A stretch of 64,000 nt of DNA, taken from positions 19,048,078 to 19,112,077 of the forward strand of contig NC_134023.1 in NCBI RefSeq assembly GCF_040712315.1. The letters run 5' to 3'. The notes below the pieces were generated by a model. That model was not told the origin of the DNA and did no database searches. It saw only the letters and a list, made by a program, of their open reading frames with translations. The translations under genes and the position numbers were made by a program. Source of the stretch: Castanea sativa. Lineage: Eukaryota; Streptophyta; Magnoliopsida; Fagales; Fagaceae. Positions 47,589 to 58,130 of the stretch are shown piece after piece (positions within the stretch are counted from its first letter, which is position 1; every line of letters begins with the position of its first letter).

Positions 47589-47953
47589 GGCATTGGTACA
47601 AACAAACACTTGGCTTACCATGCTTGTTTGTGCCACCCGTTGGCTTTATGTGCATCTTTACATGCTTGCTTACATGTCCATGCATGAGTCTTGTTTGCTA
47701 GTGTGTCTTCCATGCTTCAACGCAAAGAAACTATGGACATCGGATGCAAAACTACATTTATCCCTCGCGGACACCACCTTTTTTTTGTTTGCCGTCTCTT
47801 TTGCTTGATTGATTGCTTTTGCATCTTGCTCCGCCTATCTCCTGCCACATGCTATGCTTGCCATATCTACGCATTTTTCTTCCAATGCTTGTCTGCTGGT
47901 TTCTTGTTTTTGCCTTTGCACATACGCACATGGAGTGAGGATGCACGGAGTTA

Positions 47954-50413
47954 GGGCGTGTCACGCCCCAAACCCCAAAGGGTCCAAAGTGTGAGAAAGA
48001 CATCTCAAGTACCTGTAAATTTTTCATTTTTTGACAATTCAATCCACATAAATCCTATCAAGTACCAAATTCTAGAATTACCATAATACTTTCACTGAAT
48101 ATACTCTCAAAGTAAGTCAGAGCTCTAAGCATTAATTACAAGGACCATTGGCCACAAAAGAATAGAGGTCTAAATAAACAATTACATATCAACAGCTTGT
48201 CCCATTAGTGGGAATACAGTCACAACCACTATAATATACAAAAGAATGAGTCAAGCCTATTCTAAAATGTACATCATCAAATAACTCCATTACAAAAGTT
48301 CAGCCTCCATTAGTAGTTAGTCTAACTACTATTAGCCTCCAAAAGCTGTCTCAAAATATTGGTGCCTACTTTGAAAAGTTTATAAAAATAATGGGATGAG
48401 ACAGAGCCCAGTAAGTAGCATAATTAATAGGGGTGGGGGAAATGCAATTTTCATCTTCAATAATGATAATATGACAAGAATGATTAAATAATGAAATACA
48501 AAATTTCTCTAAGTAACTACCTTGAAACAATATACTATAATCTGTGTGCATCAACAATATAATTTCCAAAGCCATAATATCTAACATAAGATAAATTATC
48601 ACAATAATATACCACACTACAACATAGACCAGTTAGGAGATCCAGCCATTCACAACTGGCATGATATTGTCCTCTCTGGTATGCAGACTCTTAGCCCCAT
48701 GGACAACAGCCTCACCTATACCCTCAAGGTTTTTCTCTCTCCCGATGGGCAGTAGAGAGAGCACGTCAAATAGGACCTCTCTTGCACGTAGTCTCTTGGC
48801 CCCATGGGCAGTAGCCTTACCCACACACAATCAAGGAACCTCTTCCCCCCATGGGCAGCAGGGAAGAACGCGTCATCCAAAGTGAAAGGGCACTGACTTG
48901 GATTTGATTCCGTTGTCACAAAGACTACGAAACCAAATCGGGTGATCACCGGGAAATCACACGTGGCATAGGGTTAAAACCACATAAAGTTCACAGTATA
49001 CATTTCCTTTCAAATACAGTTTATATCCAGGTAGTTTCAAAAAAACCTTAAATAATCTAACTTTCACAAAGTTTGTAAGGTTTTCAACTTCATTCTTGTC
49101 AAAAAGATTTTCTATCAATTTCCCACATAACAAGACAAGATAAACATCTTAAATTTTCTAATATACCATAAAATCCATGATTTCCTTATCAAAAATTAAA
49201 TAAAAGATGCTCATTTTTCCATATCAACAATTCATGCATTTCCCCAAATGCAATACCAAATATGATGCATTTTCATATATAATAGGGTCACAACACAACA
49301 CTTTTAAGAAAATATATATATCCATATATAATTTTCCAAAACGTGTTTGACCCAAAAACATTATTTATGAAATATGGTTATTTTTCAAAAATATCCCATT
49401 AAGAAACTGCTTACCTCACAACCACAAAAGCCTAACTCTCCAAGCTCCAATGAGATTAGTTAGAACCTAAACAATATCAAGTAAATCTATTACAACAAGT
49501 ATAGAGCTTGAAGTTGTATCTAACCACAATTTAGGAATTGCCAAATAAACACTTAATTAGGCAAGCCTAATGTTTAACCTCATCATTAACATATTCTTCT
49601 TCCCAAGTTTCTCAACAAATTAATTCACAAGGCATAGACTCCAATTTATAAAATTAACCCATTCAATATCATCTCTAACATTATGACTAGCTTCCATAAA
49701 TTTACACTACATCATTAAGAGACCCATGAAAGCAAAAATCAAAATATCCTCCAAGACAAGAAATTTAGAACTTCAACTAACTCCAAATAAACCCAATGGC
49801 AATGGAAAATTTAAATTTACCAACCATCACACATTATAACTTTAAACCCCTAAATTTTCCACCATACATAAGCCTTAAGTAGCCATTTTTAGCACAAAAT
49901 ATATATACCCACTCATCAAATAATTCCACCAACACAAAACCCATACATAAAAACACATAAATATCACTTCTAATGCTCATAAATCACATGGGTATCATTA
50001 TTAAAGCTTAGATAAAAATAACCTCAAGCAAAAGTGTAAAACCCACCAAAAATGTTAGAAATTTTTACCTCAAATAAAAGATGTGAAGGTGCTTATGGGT
50101 TCACAAGAATTTTCCGGTGATCTTACCAGAAAAATGATGGTGGAAGTAGTGATATGGAGGTACCGGCGGGAGAGTTTGAGGGAGTGAAGAGTGTTTTGCT
50201 GAAAATGAGAAAGAAGAAAAGAAAGAAAATAGAAGGAGAAGTGGGGAGCCGGTCAAAGAGAGAGCAAGAGATAAGTGAAAAATGAGTGGTGAGGAGTGGG
50301 GTTAGGTGGGGAGCACATGTGAACCCATCAAATCTGACATCTCCTTTTTCTTTTTCTTTTTCTTTTTCTTTTTTTCTCTTTTTCTTTTGGGCTGATTGGG
50401 ACGTGACAGGGCG
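47954..50413 (+). mobile_element. 2.45-kb solo LTR of a Gypsy element
   Basis: 47959-50408 (2450 bp), starting TGTCACGCCCC and ending GGGACGTGACA, i.e. inverted TGTCACG/CGTGACA ends. It is flanked by a perfect GGGCG duplication (47954-47958, 50409-50413). The shape (TGTnACnCCCC start, more than 2 kb) matches the Tekay-type LTR at 18.6 kb in style but the sequence differs. Frames inside are fortuitous. Confidence 0.9.
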
Positions 50414-51203
50414 CAATCTCCTAGGCACAAGCAAAAAAGGCGAGGATGCGAGCATGTGGATATAAGCCAAGCAACTGCAGTTAGTAGGTTTAGGAGTTTA
50501 GCCTATTCGCATTGGTTATGTACTCTTTTAAACCCCCTCATTCCTCATCCCTTTCTCCCTTAGATGGTTTGTATTAGGTATATCATGTTGTGTACCATTC
50601 TTCCTCATCTCTAGATTATGGAAACCCCTGTTTACTTTCCTGCACCTATATTTTGGGCCATGCTCTGGTGTGATTGTCATAATCCGTGTCACCTAAGGCA
50701 AGCGATGCCTAATTTTCGCCACGAAAGTAAGGTGACTTGTAGCCAGATATTCGCCATAGAAATCTAGCACTTTGCTCTAACTCCTTAGGAAAGCATAGAT
50801 TAGGACCACACCCATTCAAAAGCTAAACCTCAAAGCTCCCATGCATGCAAAGCCCCGAAAGCCAACACCAAAATCATGTTTTTACTACCAATCTCCAAAA
50901 ATTAAGGTTTTATCAAAATAAAGGACTGTCCTTGGACAGGTGTTATGGGGTGCCTAACACCTTCCCCACACGTAACCAAACTTCCGGACCTTAGAATCAA
51001 GATTTTTTTTCCATCCACATTAGATTTGGAAAAATGTTATTTTTCTTAACATAGGATTGGTAATAAAATTAACTAGAAATAGGTGACCAATCACACCTTA
51101 AAAAAACCCAATGATTGGTAGCGACTCCACTTACCTTTGGTAATCCCTTAAAATTCAGCCCAAATTCCTACCATAACACCAAAGGTAGACCTACCTTCCT
51201 CTA

Positions 51204-51205
<2 letters not shown>

Positions 51206-51247
<42 letters not shown>
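51206..51247. repeat. (GA)n microsatellite
   Basis: About 20 GA dinucleotides within the Tat-like leader. Confidence 0.9.
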
Positions 51248-51506
51248 ACCCGAAGCTCCACGCGAACAACACGTACATTCATCGAGAGGGGACTTCAATA
51301 GGCCCCGCGCGCGTGGGAGCTGTCGCCATGACAGGTGGTCTAACGAAGGCACGGTGGTGGCAGTCTTTTCCGCTTAGCTGGTCGAGGCCGGGTGTCGACA
51401 CTGATGCTTAACCTCTGCTTTGGCATCCATGCCAACAGTAGACTACCACTAAGACCGTCTTTAAGGGGCTTTCAACATTCGAAAATGTTAGGACATATGT
51501 GAATGA

Positions 51507-52072
51507 TGTTGGAAACATATGTTATTTAGAATTGGCTAATCCTTTGGCAAAACGTACTTTACTTGTAATTGGATAGATCTAGGATGTGTTTAATACTTCA
51601 AGGAACAAGAGTTCAAGTCCAAGTATTGAAACCATGCAAATTTGTCCAATAAAACAAGTGAAGAAGTACTGGATTTTAAAGCTTGACAGTTAGCATCTAT
51701 CGAGGTTTAAAAGGCTGCTTTAGCCCGATGCTTGACAGCTACCCGATAGATAGCCTATCTATTAAGATTTATGAAAATTAGTTTTTTAGATCTAATTTCA
51801 CTTTAATTCGTGTGTACTTGTTTAGGATTTCTTTTCTCATAACCCTAAACATATATGAGGATTATTTTAAGGGCCGTCAAAGGTTGCGCGAGTGTGATGT
51901 AAAGTTTTGTTCATGCAAATTGCCCTAGTTCATCTTTCTCTTGAAGAAACTACTGCGTTTGTACGCCGTTGGGTTTTGTGACCAAGGAGCTTCGTGAAGT
52001 AGATCCATTAATTTTTCCGCTACACATGTTTGCATGAGATACAAACACATATTTCCATGTATTTTTCCAACA
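51507..52072 (+). repeat. probable solo LTR, no target duplication
   Basis: 566 bp with perfect 9-bp inverted ends TGTTGGAAA / TTTCCAACA. Flanks are AATGA and GTGCT, so no target duplication is visible, and no primer site follows. May be a recombined or partial element. Confidence 0.5.
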
Positions 52073-52724
52073 GTGCTCGCAAGAGAGAGATCAAATGGTG
52101 ACATGTGACATTCTTTTGAGGAAGTTTACTATCTGCGTGCTTGCCGTTGATGCTTTACAGATTTGCAAAAGAGATTCTGATGAAGTTGAAAAGAGAAGAA
52201 GGAAGAGAGAGGTAGAAGGTGGGGGTAGGTGAAGTTATAAATGAGTATAAATTTTCTACTGGGGTGAGGTGCCATATTTTTTGAATTCTTTATGTTCATG
52301 TCACCATTTGATCTGAAGTTCTTTACGTTATGTATGTATTGGGTTTAATTAAACTAGAATTATCTTTGAAACTTTGGTTTTGATTGAATAATAAAAATGG
52401 CAGAAGAAGTATGTTCCAATATTTGGAGTCTTTTGTATATGTGTTGTTGTAGTTTAAACTTGGTGTTTAAAATTTTTAATTGTTAATTCATAGTTTCATT
52501 GTTTATCTATTAATTATGAATGATAATATTGCTATTTGCAACCATCATGATATGGTATCAATGATGTGATCATTATTCCAAATGTTTTCCTTTAGAGTTT
52601 AGATAAAGTTTATTTTATGATTTAAAAAATTGACTATTAAAAGACTTTTGAAATAATTTTTTTTTTTTAATTATTGGAAACATTGGATCTTAAATGACTT
52701 CTCTTAAACTTCATCCTTTATAGC
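52073..52724. other. no gene seen
   Basis: AT-rich, no coding or element signature recognised. Confidence 0.5.
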
Positions 52725-53042
52725 TGTAGACGACTAAATTTCTTAGTTCGAAATAAATCAAACAAGTAAAATAGTTTCACAAATACGAATTTGTATTGAT
52801 AAATGTGTGGTACAATTCTCTGTAATTACAAAAGAGTGATCCTCTAATTCGATCTCCTTGAAAGATTTATTGATTGGAATTGTGGTAATGTGATTTTGAT
52901 TTGAACATAAGATATTCTTCAATTTGGCTGAGGAATGGATCGAAGATCTTTGAAACGGAATTACAATGAATCTCTGGCTATGAGCTTGTTAGAAATTCTT
53001 TGTTCTTTGTGTTCTTCGTGTGTTCTTCGTGTTCTTCATGTG

Positions 53043-53377
53043 TTCTTCGTGTTTGAAGGTTTGTGGTGGAAATTCTTCGGTGCTTTAGAGGCTTGATTCC
53101 GTAGAGCTTCGTTGATTTATGGTTTGTTGAGGTTTCTGGAGGCTTTTGAGCTTGATTCCAGTGAACTTTGAGATTTAGGAATATGATTTGGATGATTCCT
53201 CTTTGATTGTTCTTCGTATTTGAAGGTTTGTGGTGAAAGTTCTTCGGGGCTTTGGAGGCTTGAATCCGTAGAGCTTCACCAATTTGTGGTTTGTTGAGGT
53301 TTCTGGAGGATTTTGAGCTTGATTCACTTTGAGATCTGGACGAGTAGTTTGGATGATTTTGTTTCGAATGTTGTTTG
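53043..53377. repeat. about 167-bp tandem repeat in R-U5
   Basis: Two copies plus a partial third with the marker TTCTTCGTnTTTGAAGGTTTG (starts 53043 and 53210). The units share the CTTGATTCCGTAGAGCTTC and GTTTGTTGAGGTTTCTGGAG blocks. Confidence 0.8.
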
Positions 53378-53469
53378 TATTCGAGGTTGAAGTTCTTGGA
53401 GGCTTTGGGGTTTGATTCCGGCAGAGCTTCTGGATTTCTGAACTCAAGATATCTTCTTCCTTCTGTCTC

Positions 53470-53538
53470 CGTCCTGTCTGTGTCTTGTCTGTGTGTCCTG
53501 TCTGTGTGTCCTATCTGTGTGTCCTGTCTGTGTGTCCT
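53470..53538. repeat. 13-bp minisatellite
   Basis: Four copies of CCTGTCTGTGTGT (one TT/CTATCT variant each) immediately downstream of the LTR TATA box on the minus strand, i.e. in the first transcribed bases. Confidence 0.8.
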
Positions 53539-53558
53539 TGAATGTCTTAGGAAGGCTT

Positions 53559-53568
53559 CTATTTATAG
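53559..53568 (-). promoter_or_regulatory. LTR TATA box
   Basis: CTATAAATAG on the minus strand, about 390 bp from the LTR start. Confidence 0.65.
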
Positions 53569-53639
53569 GAGTTTAGGGGTAGGTGAGCGACACGTGGCGG
53601 AGTCTGATTGGTGACACATGTCACCACCTAATTGGTCCG

Positions 53640-53784
53640 CTTATGTCATCGCTTACACGTGCTGATTGCTTGTGTCATCGCTTACACGTGCGGAGCTGCT
53701 TGTGTCATTGCTTACACCTGCTGATTGCTTGTGTCATCGCTTACACGTGCGGAGCTGCTTGTGTCATTGCTTACACCTGCTGAT
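53640..53784. repeat. 29-bp minisatellite in U3 with CACGTG cores
   Basis: Five copies of a 28-30 bp unit, CTTGTGTCATCGCTTACACGTGC plus TGATTG or GGAGCTG, arranged as an alternating dimer. Three copies carry CACGTG and two CACCTG. It lies 70-220 bp upstream of the TATA box on the minus strand. Confidence 0.85.
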
Positions 53785-54079
53785 GCAGTTTCATGCCATT
53801 ATTTCAATGACACTTGGCAAATTTCTATTGGAATCCGAATAGTGATGGCAAAACCTAGCAGCAATACGTGGCGCCTTGTAATTGGCTGTATTTTGTGGAC
53901 TTGGTAGTATGATGTGTCAACTTGTGATAGGTCGAGAATTTTCCCTCTCTACAAATGCCCCCTCGAGACTCGTTCATGCACACAGTTTTGGAGTGTGGTG
54001 AATGAATGAGTCTTGAAAGAAAATGGATCTTTTTATACTTGACTCTTCTAGTGAAATAGTTGAAGGTGGTGGAGCTTTT

Positions 54080-54760
54080 AACAGGATGAAGTAATTGCAG
54101 AAGAGTAGACCCACCCATATGAAAGGCTTTGATGAGACCAAGAAGGGGTCTGCCAGTATTTGAATGTGCTCGTGTGACCGAGCTTTCTCAGCAAAGGTTA
54201 AGTCAAAGTAATTTCAGAAGAGTATTTTAGATCGTTGGTGGCGATCACAGGGTGTTGAAGATGGAGAAGAGGTGAGAATGTTGGCTGGATACAGCATGCA
54301 GAGCTCTAGAGCTAGCCTCTTATTTTTAAGGACTTCTGGTGAAGTTATATCCGAAGGGTATACTTTGGATCACAGAGAGAACATGTGGGAGTGTGGTTGA
54401 ATGTGCTTGTGCTATCACATCACTCAGGTTAAGTTGAGGTAATTTCAGAAAAGTGTTTTGGGTTTGTTGATGTTGATGGTGAAGAAGATAGTGATGAATC
54501 AAAGTGGATGGGTGAGACATACGACACCATGGCCCTGACCCTGCATGTTGGGGACTCTTTGGCGTAGATGTCTCTGGGATGTACACCTTCGTATGTGGGG
54601 CTGCGCACATGCTTGAATGAGGTCCAACAGCAAGTCGTTGAATGCGCATGTGTAACGCGGACCATCTTGACGGACATTAAGTTGAAGTAATTTCAGAAGT
54701 ATATTTTCTGAAATTCTTCAAGCTGATCTTAAGTTGGAGTAATTCCAGAAAGTGTGCTTT
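54080..54760. repeat. dispersed 27-bp motif in the 3' region
   Basis: TTAAGTTGAAGTAATTTCAGAAGAGT-like copies near 54085, 54200, 54427, 54678 and 54731, at irregular spacing. No gene product is convincing in this part, although three minus-strand frames stay open for 80-107 codons. Confidence 0.6.
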
Positions 54761-55401
54761 GTGGTACCAGCAACAATGACCTTTGGACCCCATGCTGGTG
54801 GAAACATGGAATGAGGCTTTGGCGACCATTCACTGACACCAAAGGCTAATTTTTGATGAGTTGGTACCTTGGAGGTCATCACAAGTGTTGGATGGGAGAC
54901 AATTTGTAGGATACCCCAACACGTTTTACCACCTTCACCTAATGTAACTTTGTTGGGAAAGCACAAAAGATGAAAGATGGAGCTAACTTGTGATACTGGT
55001 TTTAGAAACCAACCAAGTTGCTGTTTGTTCCGTACCGCTGCTTCTAATGGGAGACCAAACAGTTGGAGAGAGACTCCGGAAGCCCTGGTCTTAGGAACGG
55101 GTGTCTCTGCTGGACTTGGATTTCCTGGTGAACCAAATCCAAGAAAGCATGGAACAACGATGCCGACCTTGTTATGAGTAACTTTATGAACAAATGTGGT
55201 CGTTAAGTAGGGAAACAAAATTTGTTTGAATCCTAAAACAGTGATAATGTTGTGAGAAGGGTTACTATTGAACCATGAAGGGGTTGATTTCAAACTGATC
55301 ATGAAGCGATTTTGGTTGCTAGGTATTGAGCATGACGAGGCCATAATGAAAACTGGCTGTGAGAATGAGGATTTGAAAATTTGAAAGAAGCAAATCTTCA
55401 T
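54718..55401 (-). CDS. unexplained 227-codon ORF in the Tat 3' region
   Basis: I do not recognise this protein. The frame starts at 55401 (MKICFFQIFK); a second ATG in better context starts MASSCSIPSNQ at residue 20. It has no signal peptide, transmembrane or repeat structure that I can name. It is rich in Ser, Pro, Lys and Trp, with stretches such as SHNIITVLGF, GIVVPCFLGFGSP and WGPKVIVAGTTKHTFW. A TATA box (55459-55468) lies 58 bp upstream and a three-codon upstream ORF (ATG AAA TGA) overlaps the leader. It lies between integrase and the 3' LTR, in the sense of the element. It could be an extra element ORF, a captured host exon, or chance. Confidence 0.35.
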   Translation of the reverse strand: MKICFFQIFKSSFSQPVFIMASSCSIPSNQNRFMISLKSTPSWFNSNPSHNIITVLGFKQILFPYLTTTFVHKVTHNKVGIVVPCFLGFGSPGNPSPAETPVPKTRASGVSLQLFGLPLEAAVRNKQQLGWFLKPVSQVSSIFHLLCFPNKVTLGEGGKTCWGILQIVSHPTLVMTSKVPTHQKLAFGVSEWSPKPHSMFPPAWGPKVIVAGTTKHTFWNYSNLRSA

Positions 55402-55458
55402 TTCATGACTCAGTGTATGTGTTTTTTTTTCTTGATGGATTTAGCGGATCCGACCCTT

Positions 55459-55468
55459 CTATTTATAG
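55459..55468 (-). promoter_or_regulatory. TATA box upstream of the 227-codon ORF
   Basis: CTATAAATAG on the minus strand, identical to the LTR TATA box at 53559-53568 and 58 bp before the first ATG of the ORF. Confidence 0.5.
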
Positions 55469-55920
55469 CGAGGAGATGAAGAATGGTAGCTGGGTAGTTA
55501 AGAATGGCGGATGAGACTTTTTGGTGGGAACGGCGGATGAGAATGGTAGGCGCCGAATAGGAACGTTAGGTTGAAGACTGGTAGGCACCGACGAAAATAA
55601 TTGGCTGAACTAGTGACCCAATGTAATTTCAATTTTGAGACATACTCGTGAGAGTTCGTCTGTTTTTGAAAGAGGAGCCTTGATCAAGTCTGGAGGATAA
55701 TTTTGAGGGAATCCAGACCAAATGGATGGATCTCAAATTATGATCTTGAGAGCTTAAATTTTGGACACCGCTAGTACTTTGGAGAAGCGGGTGTAGTTTC
55801 TAAGTCCAAAACAAATACCTAGATTTCAAAATCAAAATCTTTGTGAAAACCTGATAGGACAAGTTTTGCTTGAACATCTTGATCTTCGGTCAAAGTTTAC
55901 ACCAAAACCCATAGTTGTAG

Positions 55921-56330
55921 AATCACACTATTTTGAGCAATTTTGGATTCTCAAATGAATAAATAGACCCCAAAATTGGAAAGTACGCGAAAAATTGAGC
56001 AAGACAGGTCAATCTTAAAAATTTTGACTTTTGGTCAAAATTTGTGCAAAAGTCAAATTTTTTAGAAATTGGACTGTTGTGAAATTTTTGAGCCTCAGTT
56101 GAAGAAACCGACCCCAAAATTGGAAAGTACGCGAAAAATTGAGCAAGATAGATCAATCTTAAAAATTTTGACTTTTGGTCAAAATTTGTGCAAAAGTCAA
56201 TTTTTTAGAAATTGGACTGTCGTGCAATTTTCGAGTCTTGGTTGAAGAAACAAACCCCAAAATTGGAAAGTACACGAAAAATTGAGTGGGACAGGTCCGT
56301 TTTGAAAATTTTAACTTTTTGGTCAAAGTC
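55921..56330. repeat. 144-bp tandem repeat
   Basis: Almost three copies with the marker CAAAATTGGAAAGTACGCGA at 55971, 56115 and 56258 (spacing 144 and 143 bp). Units differ by few substitutions. The minus-strand frame repeats LAQFFAYFPILGS but has no other coding support. Confidence 0.9.
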
Positions 56331-56354
56331 CTAGTTAAATACTTAATTTGTCAA

Positions 56355-56359
<5 letters not shown>

Positions 56360-56382
<23 letters not shown>
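56360..56382. repeat. poly(T) tract
   Basis: Roughly 30 consecutive T (about 56358-56387) between the AT-rich 144-bp repeats and a GC-rich segment containing ACGTCATC repeats and GCGCGTG strings. Confidence 0.8.
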
Positions 56383-56387
<5 letters not shown>

Positions 56388-56574
56388 CAGGCGGTTCGGA
56401 TCCGGGTCGGGCTTGGTCGGTTGAACCGGGTCGAACCGGTTTGATGACGTCATCAGTGACGTCATCGGATTGCGCCTGGTGCGTGTGACGCGTGCAAGCG
56501 CGTGATGACGATGGTCCAGCGCGTGTAGGCGCGTGGAGCTTATTGGCGGCGCGTGGGAGCGCGTGTCACTTCGT

Positions 56575-57060
56575 CAGAGATTCTGGCGGCGTGTGGCGGC
56601 GTGTGGCCAATCTTTTGGGCTGGAAATTTTCACATCTTGTAATTATTAGGCCGTAGAAGACTGCTATGTGGTCTGTTTTGTGAAATTGTGCACAGATTTG
56701 CACAATTTTGATGGACTAAACTGGTGGTCATCGCGAGCTTGTGGCGGCGCGTGGTGGCGCGTGGCTGATCGTTTGGACTTAAAAATTTCAGGTTTTGTAG
56801 ATCGAAGGCCGATAGCTCTAATGGTGGTATCAGTTTTGTAAAATTGTTCTCAGATTGGCGCAGATTTGAATGAGAAACCCGCGAGTCACTGAGAATTTGT
56901 GGCCATGTGTGGCGGCGCGTGGCCGGGTATTTGGGCCTGAAATTTTCAGGTTTGGTGGATCGAAGGTTGTAGAAGACTCCTGTGAGGTCGGTTTTGTGAA
57001 ATAAGGTCTGGATTTTCACAAATTCGGCTGAGAAAGTCGTGGGTCTTTGTTGAATCTTAT
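56575..57060. repeat. about 160-bp tandem repeat with GCGCGTGG clusters
   Basis: Three diverged copies, each starting with GTGGCGGCGYGTGG-type strings (about 56586, 56742, 56900) and continuing TTGGGC-TGAAATTTTCAG, GATCGAAGGCCG, TTTTGTGAAAT. The GC-rich head alternates with an AT-rich tail. Confidence 0.75.
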
Positions 57061-57376
57061 GGCGTTTTGGTCCAATTTTGTGGTGGCCGCCCTAACAGGA
57101 TGTAAAAATTCAGACTTGCCACGTGACTTGCCATGAATTCAGACTTGCATTATCTTCTGTCTCTATGGTTGAAGATGCTCTTTCATTTCAAAATTCAGCG
57201 CAAACTGCTCTGATTTTAAGTGCATCTGAGTTTGCAAAATCTGATTTTGCATTCCAATTGTTTTCACATTTCTGAAATGTGAATATAAATTTTTTTTTCA
57301 TTGGTCGGTTGGTAAAACCATTTTTGCTGACTTTCTTCATTTTTTTTTTTTTGTCTGCTAGTTTAGCAGAAATTCT

Positions 57377-57385
57377 CTATATAAG
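57377..57385 (+). promoter_or_regulatory. antisense TATA-like box
   Basis: CTATATAAG on the plus strand, i.e. antisense to the element, followed by CT-rich leader-like sequence and TTTTGCAG (a possible 3' splice site, about 57545). Only a sequence resemblance. Confidence 0.3.
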
Positions 57386-57779
57386 AGGTGAGATTGGCTT
57401 CGTTCATTTGGGCATTCTTAGCCTTCAGTCTTCTTCTCCAGCTTTTAAGAAGATTTTTTTTTTCTTTTTCTTTTTCTTTTATCCTTTGTTTAGCCATGCA
57501 ATGAGATTTTCTTCTGACATTTTTTTGTTGTTGCTTGTTTTTGTTTTGCAGCTTAGTTTCCTTGATCTTTGGGTTTTGACATCAAACTTCACGCTGACGT
57601 TCTCATAGAAGTGTTTGCCTTCATTTGGTGACTTTGTATTTTATTGATAGCAACATTGCAAGAACGGATGCCTTCATGTTGTTACATTATTTTCTTGCAT
57701 CAACAATCTTTTAGTGATATTTGTCTTTGCAACGACGTTTCCATAAGGATATTCAACTAGACAATAATGTTATCGCCCA

Positions 57780-58130
57780 TAAAGCTATGTCAACACTTCA
57801 TTTGCACAAAAGCTATGCCAACATTCATCTTTGCCATGAAGCTACGTCAACACTTTATTTGCACAAAAGCCATGCCAACATTCATCTTTGCCATGAAGCT
57901 ACGTCAACACTTTATTTGCACAGAAGCCATGCCAACATTCATCTTTGCCATGAAGTTACGTCAACACTTTATTTGCACAGAAGCTATGCCAACATTCATC
58001 TTTGCCATGAAGCTACGTCAACACTTCATTTGCAGAGAAGCTATGCCAACATTCATCTTTGCCATGAAGTCGTGTCAACACTCCATTTGCACAGAAGCTG
58101 CATTAATATTGGCCTTTATAATGAAGCTTG
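57780..58130. repeat. 57-bp tandem repeat (19 codons)
   Basis: Six copies of GCTAnGTCAACACTTnATTT plus GCACAnAAGCnATGCCAACA and TTCATCTTTGCCATGAA. Because 57 is a multiple of three, plus-strand frames stay open and repeat ATSTLYLHRSHANIHLCHE. The last copy is diverged. Tandem repeats in this position are a known trait of Tat/Ogre 3' regions. I do not count it as a gene. Confidence 0.9.

Larger units (their letters stand above)
47589..51401 (+). mobile_element. Tat-like Gypsy LTR and leader, interrupted
   Basis: 47589-47953 and 50414-51401 read as one sequence once the solo LTR is removed. Features suggesting a Tat/Ogre-type LTR and leader are GGGTGCCTAACACCTTCCCC (about 50949), a tRNA-like primer site TGGTAGCGACTCCAC at 51116, and the end GGTGTCGACA at about 51392-51401. 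No coding part of this copy remains. Family assignment rests on recalled similarity. Confidence 0.45.
52725..53953 (-). repeat. 3' LTR of the Tat element
   Basis: On the minus strand TGTAGAGAGG...TCGTCTACA, with perfect 6-bp inverted ends TGTAGA/TCTACA. It follows the purine tract GAGGGGGCAT (53954-53963). A TATA box (CTATAAATAG) sits at 53559-53568, so U3 is about 390 bp and R-U5 about 800 bp. The flank on the outer side is ATAGC; the matching copy would lie outside the window. Confidence 0.7.

Noticed and set aside
47587..48042. Several overlapping frames on both strands
   Set aside because: They lie across the end of the Tat-like fragment and the start of the solo LTR, with no recognisable protein.
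48633..48949. Opposing frames with repeated PHGQQ/PWAVA-like strings
   Set aside because: Inside the solo LTR; they come from a local duplication of a CCCCATGGGCAGT(A/C)G block, not from a gene.
51507..52072. Confident solo LTR call
   Set aside because: Ends are good inverted repeats but the flanks AATGA and GTGCT do not match, so it is listed only as probable.
57780..58130. CRISPR-like array
   Set aside because: Contiguous 57-bp repeats without unique spacers in a plant genome: a tandem repeat.
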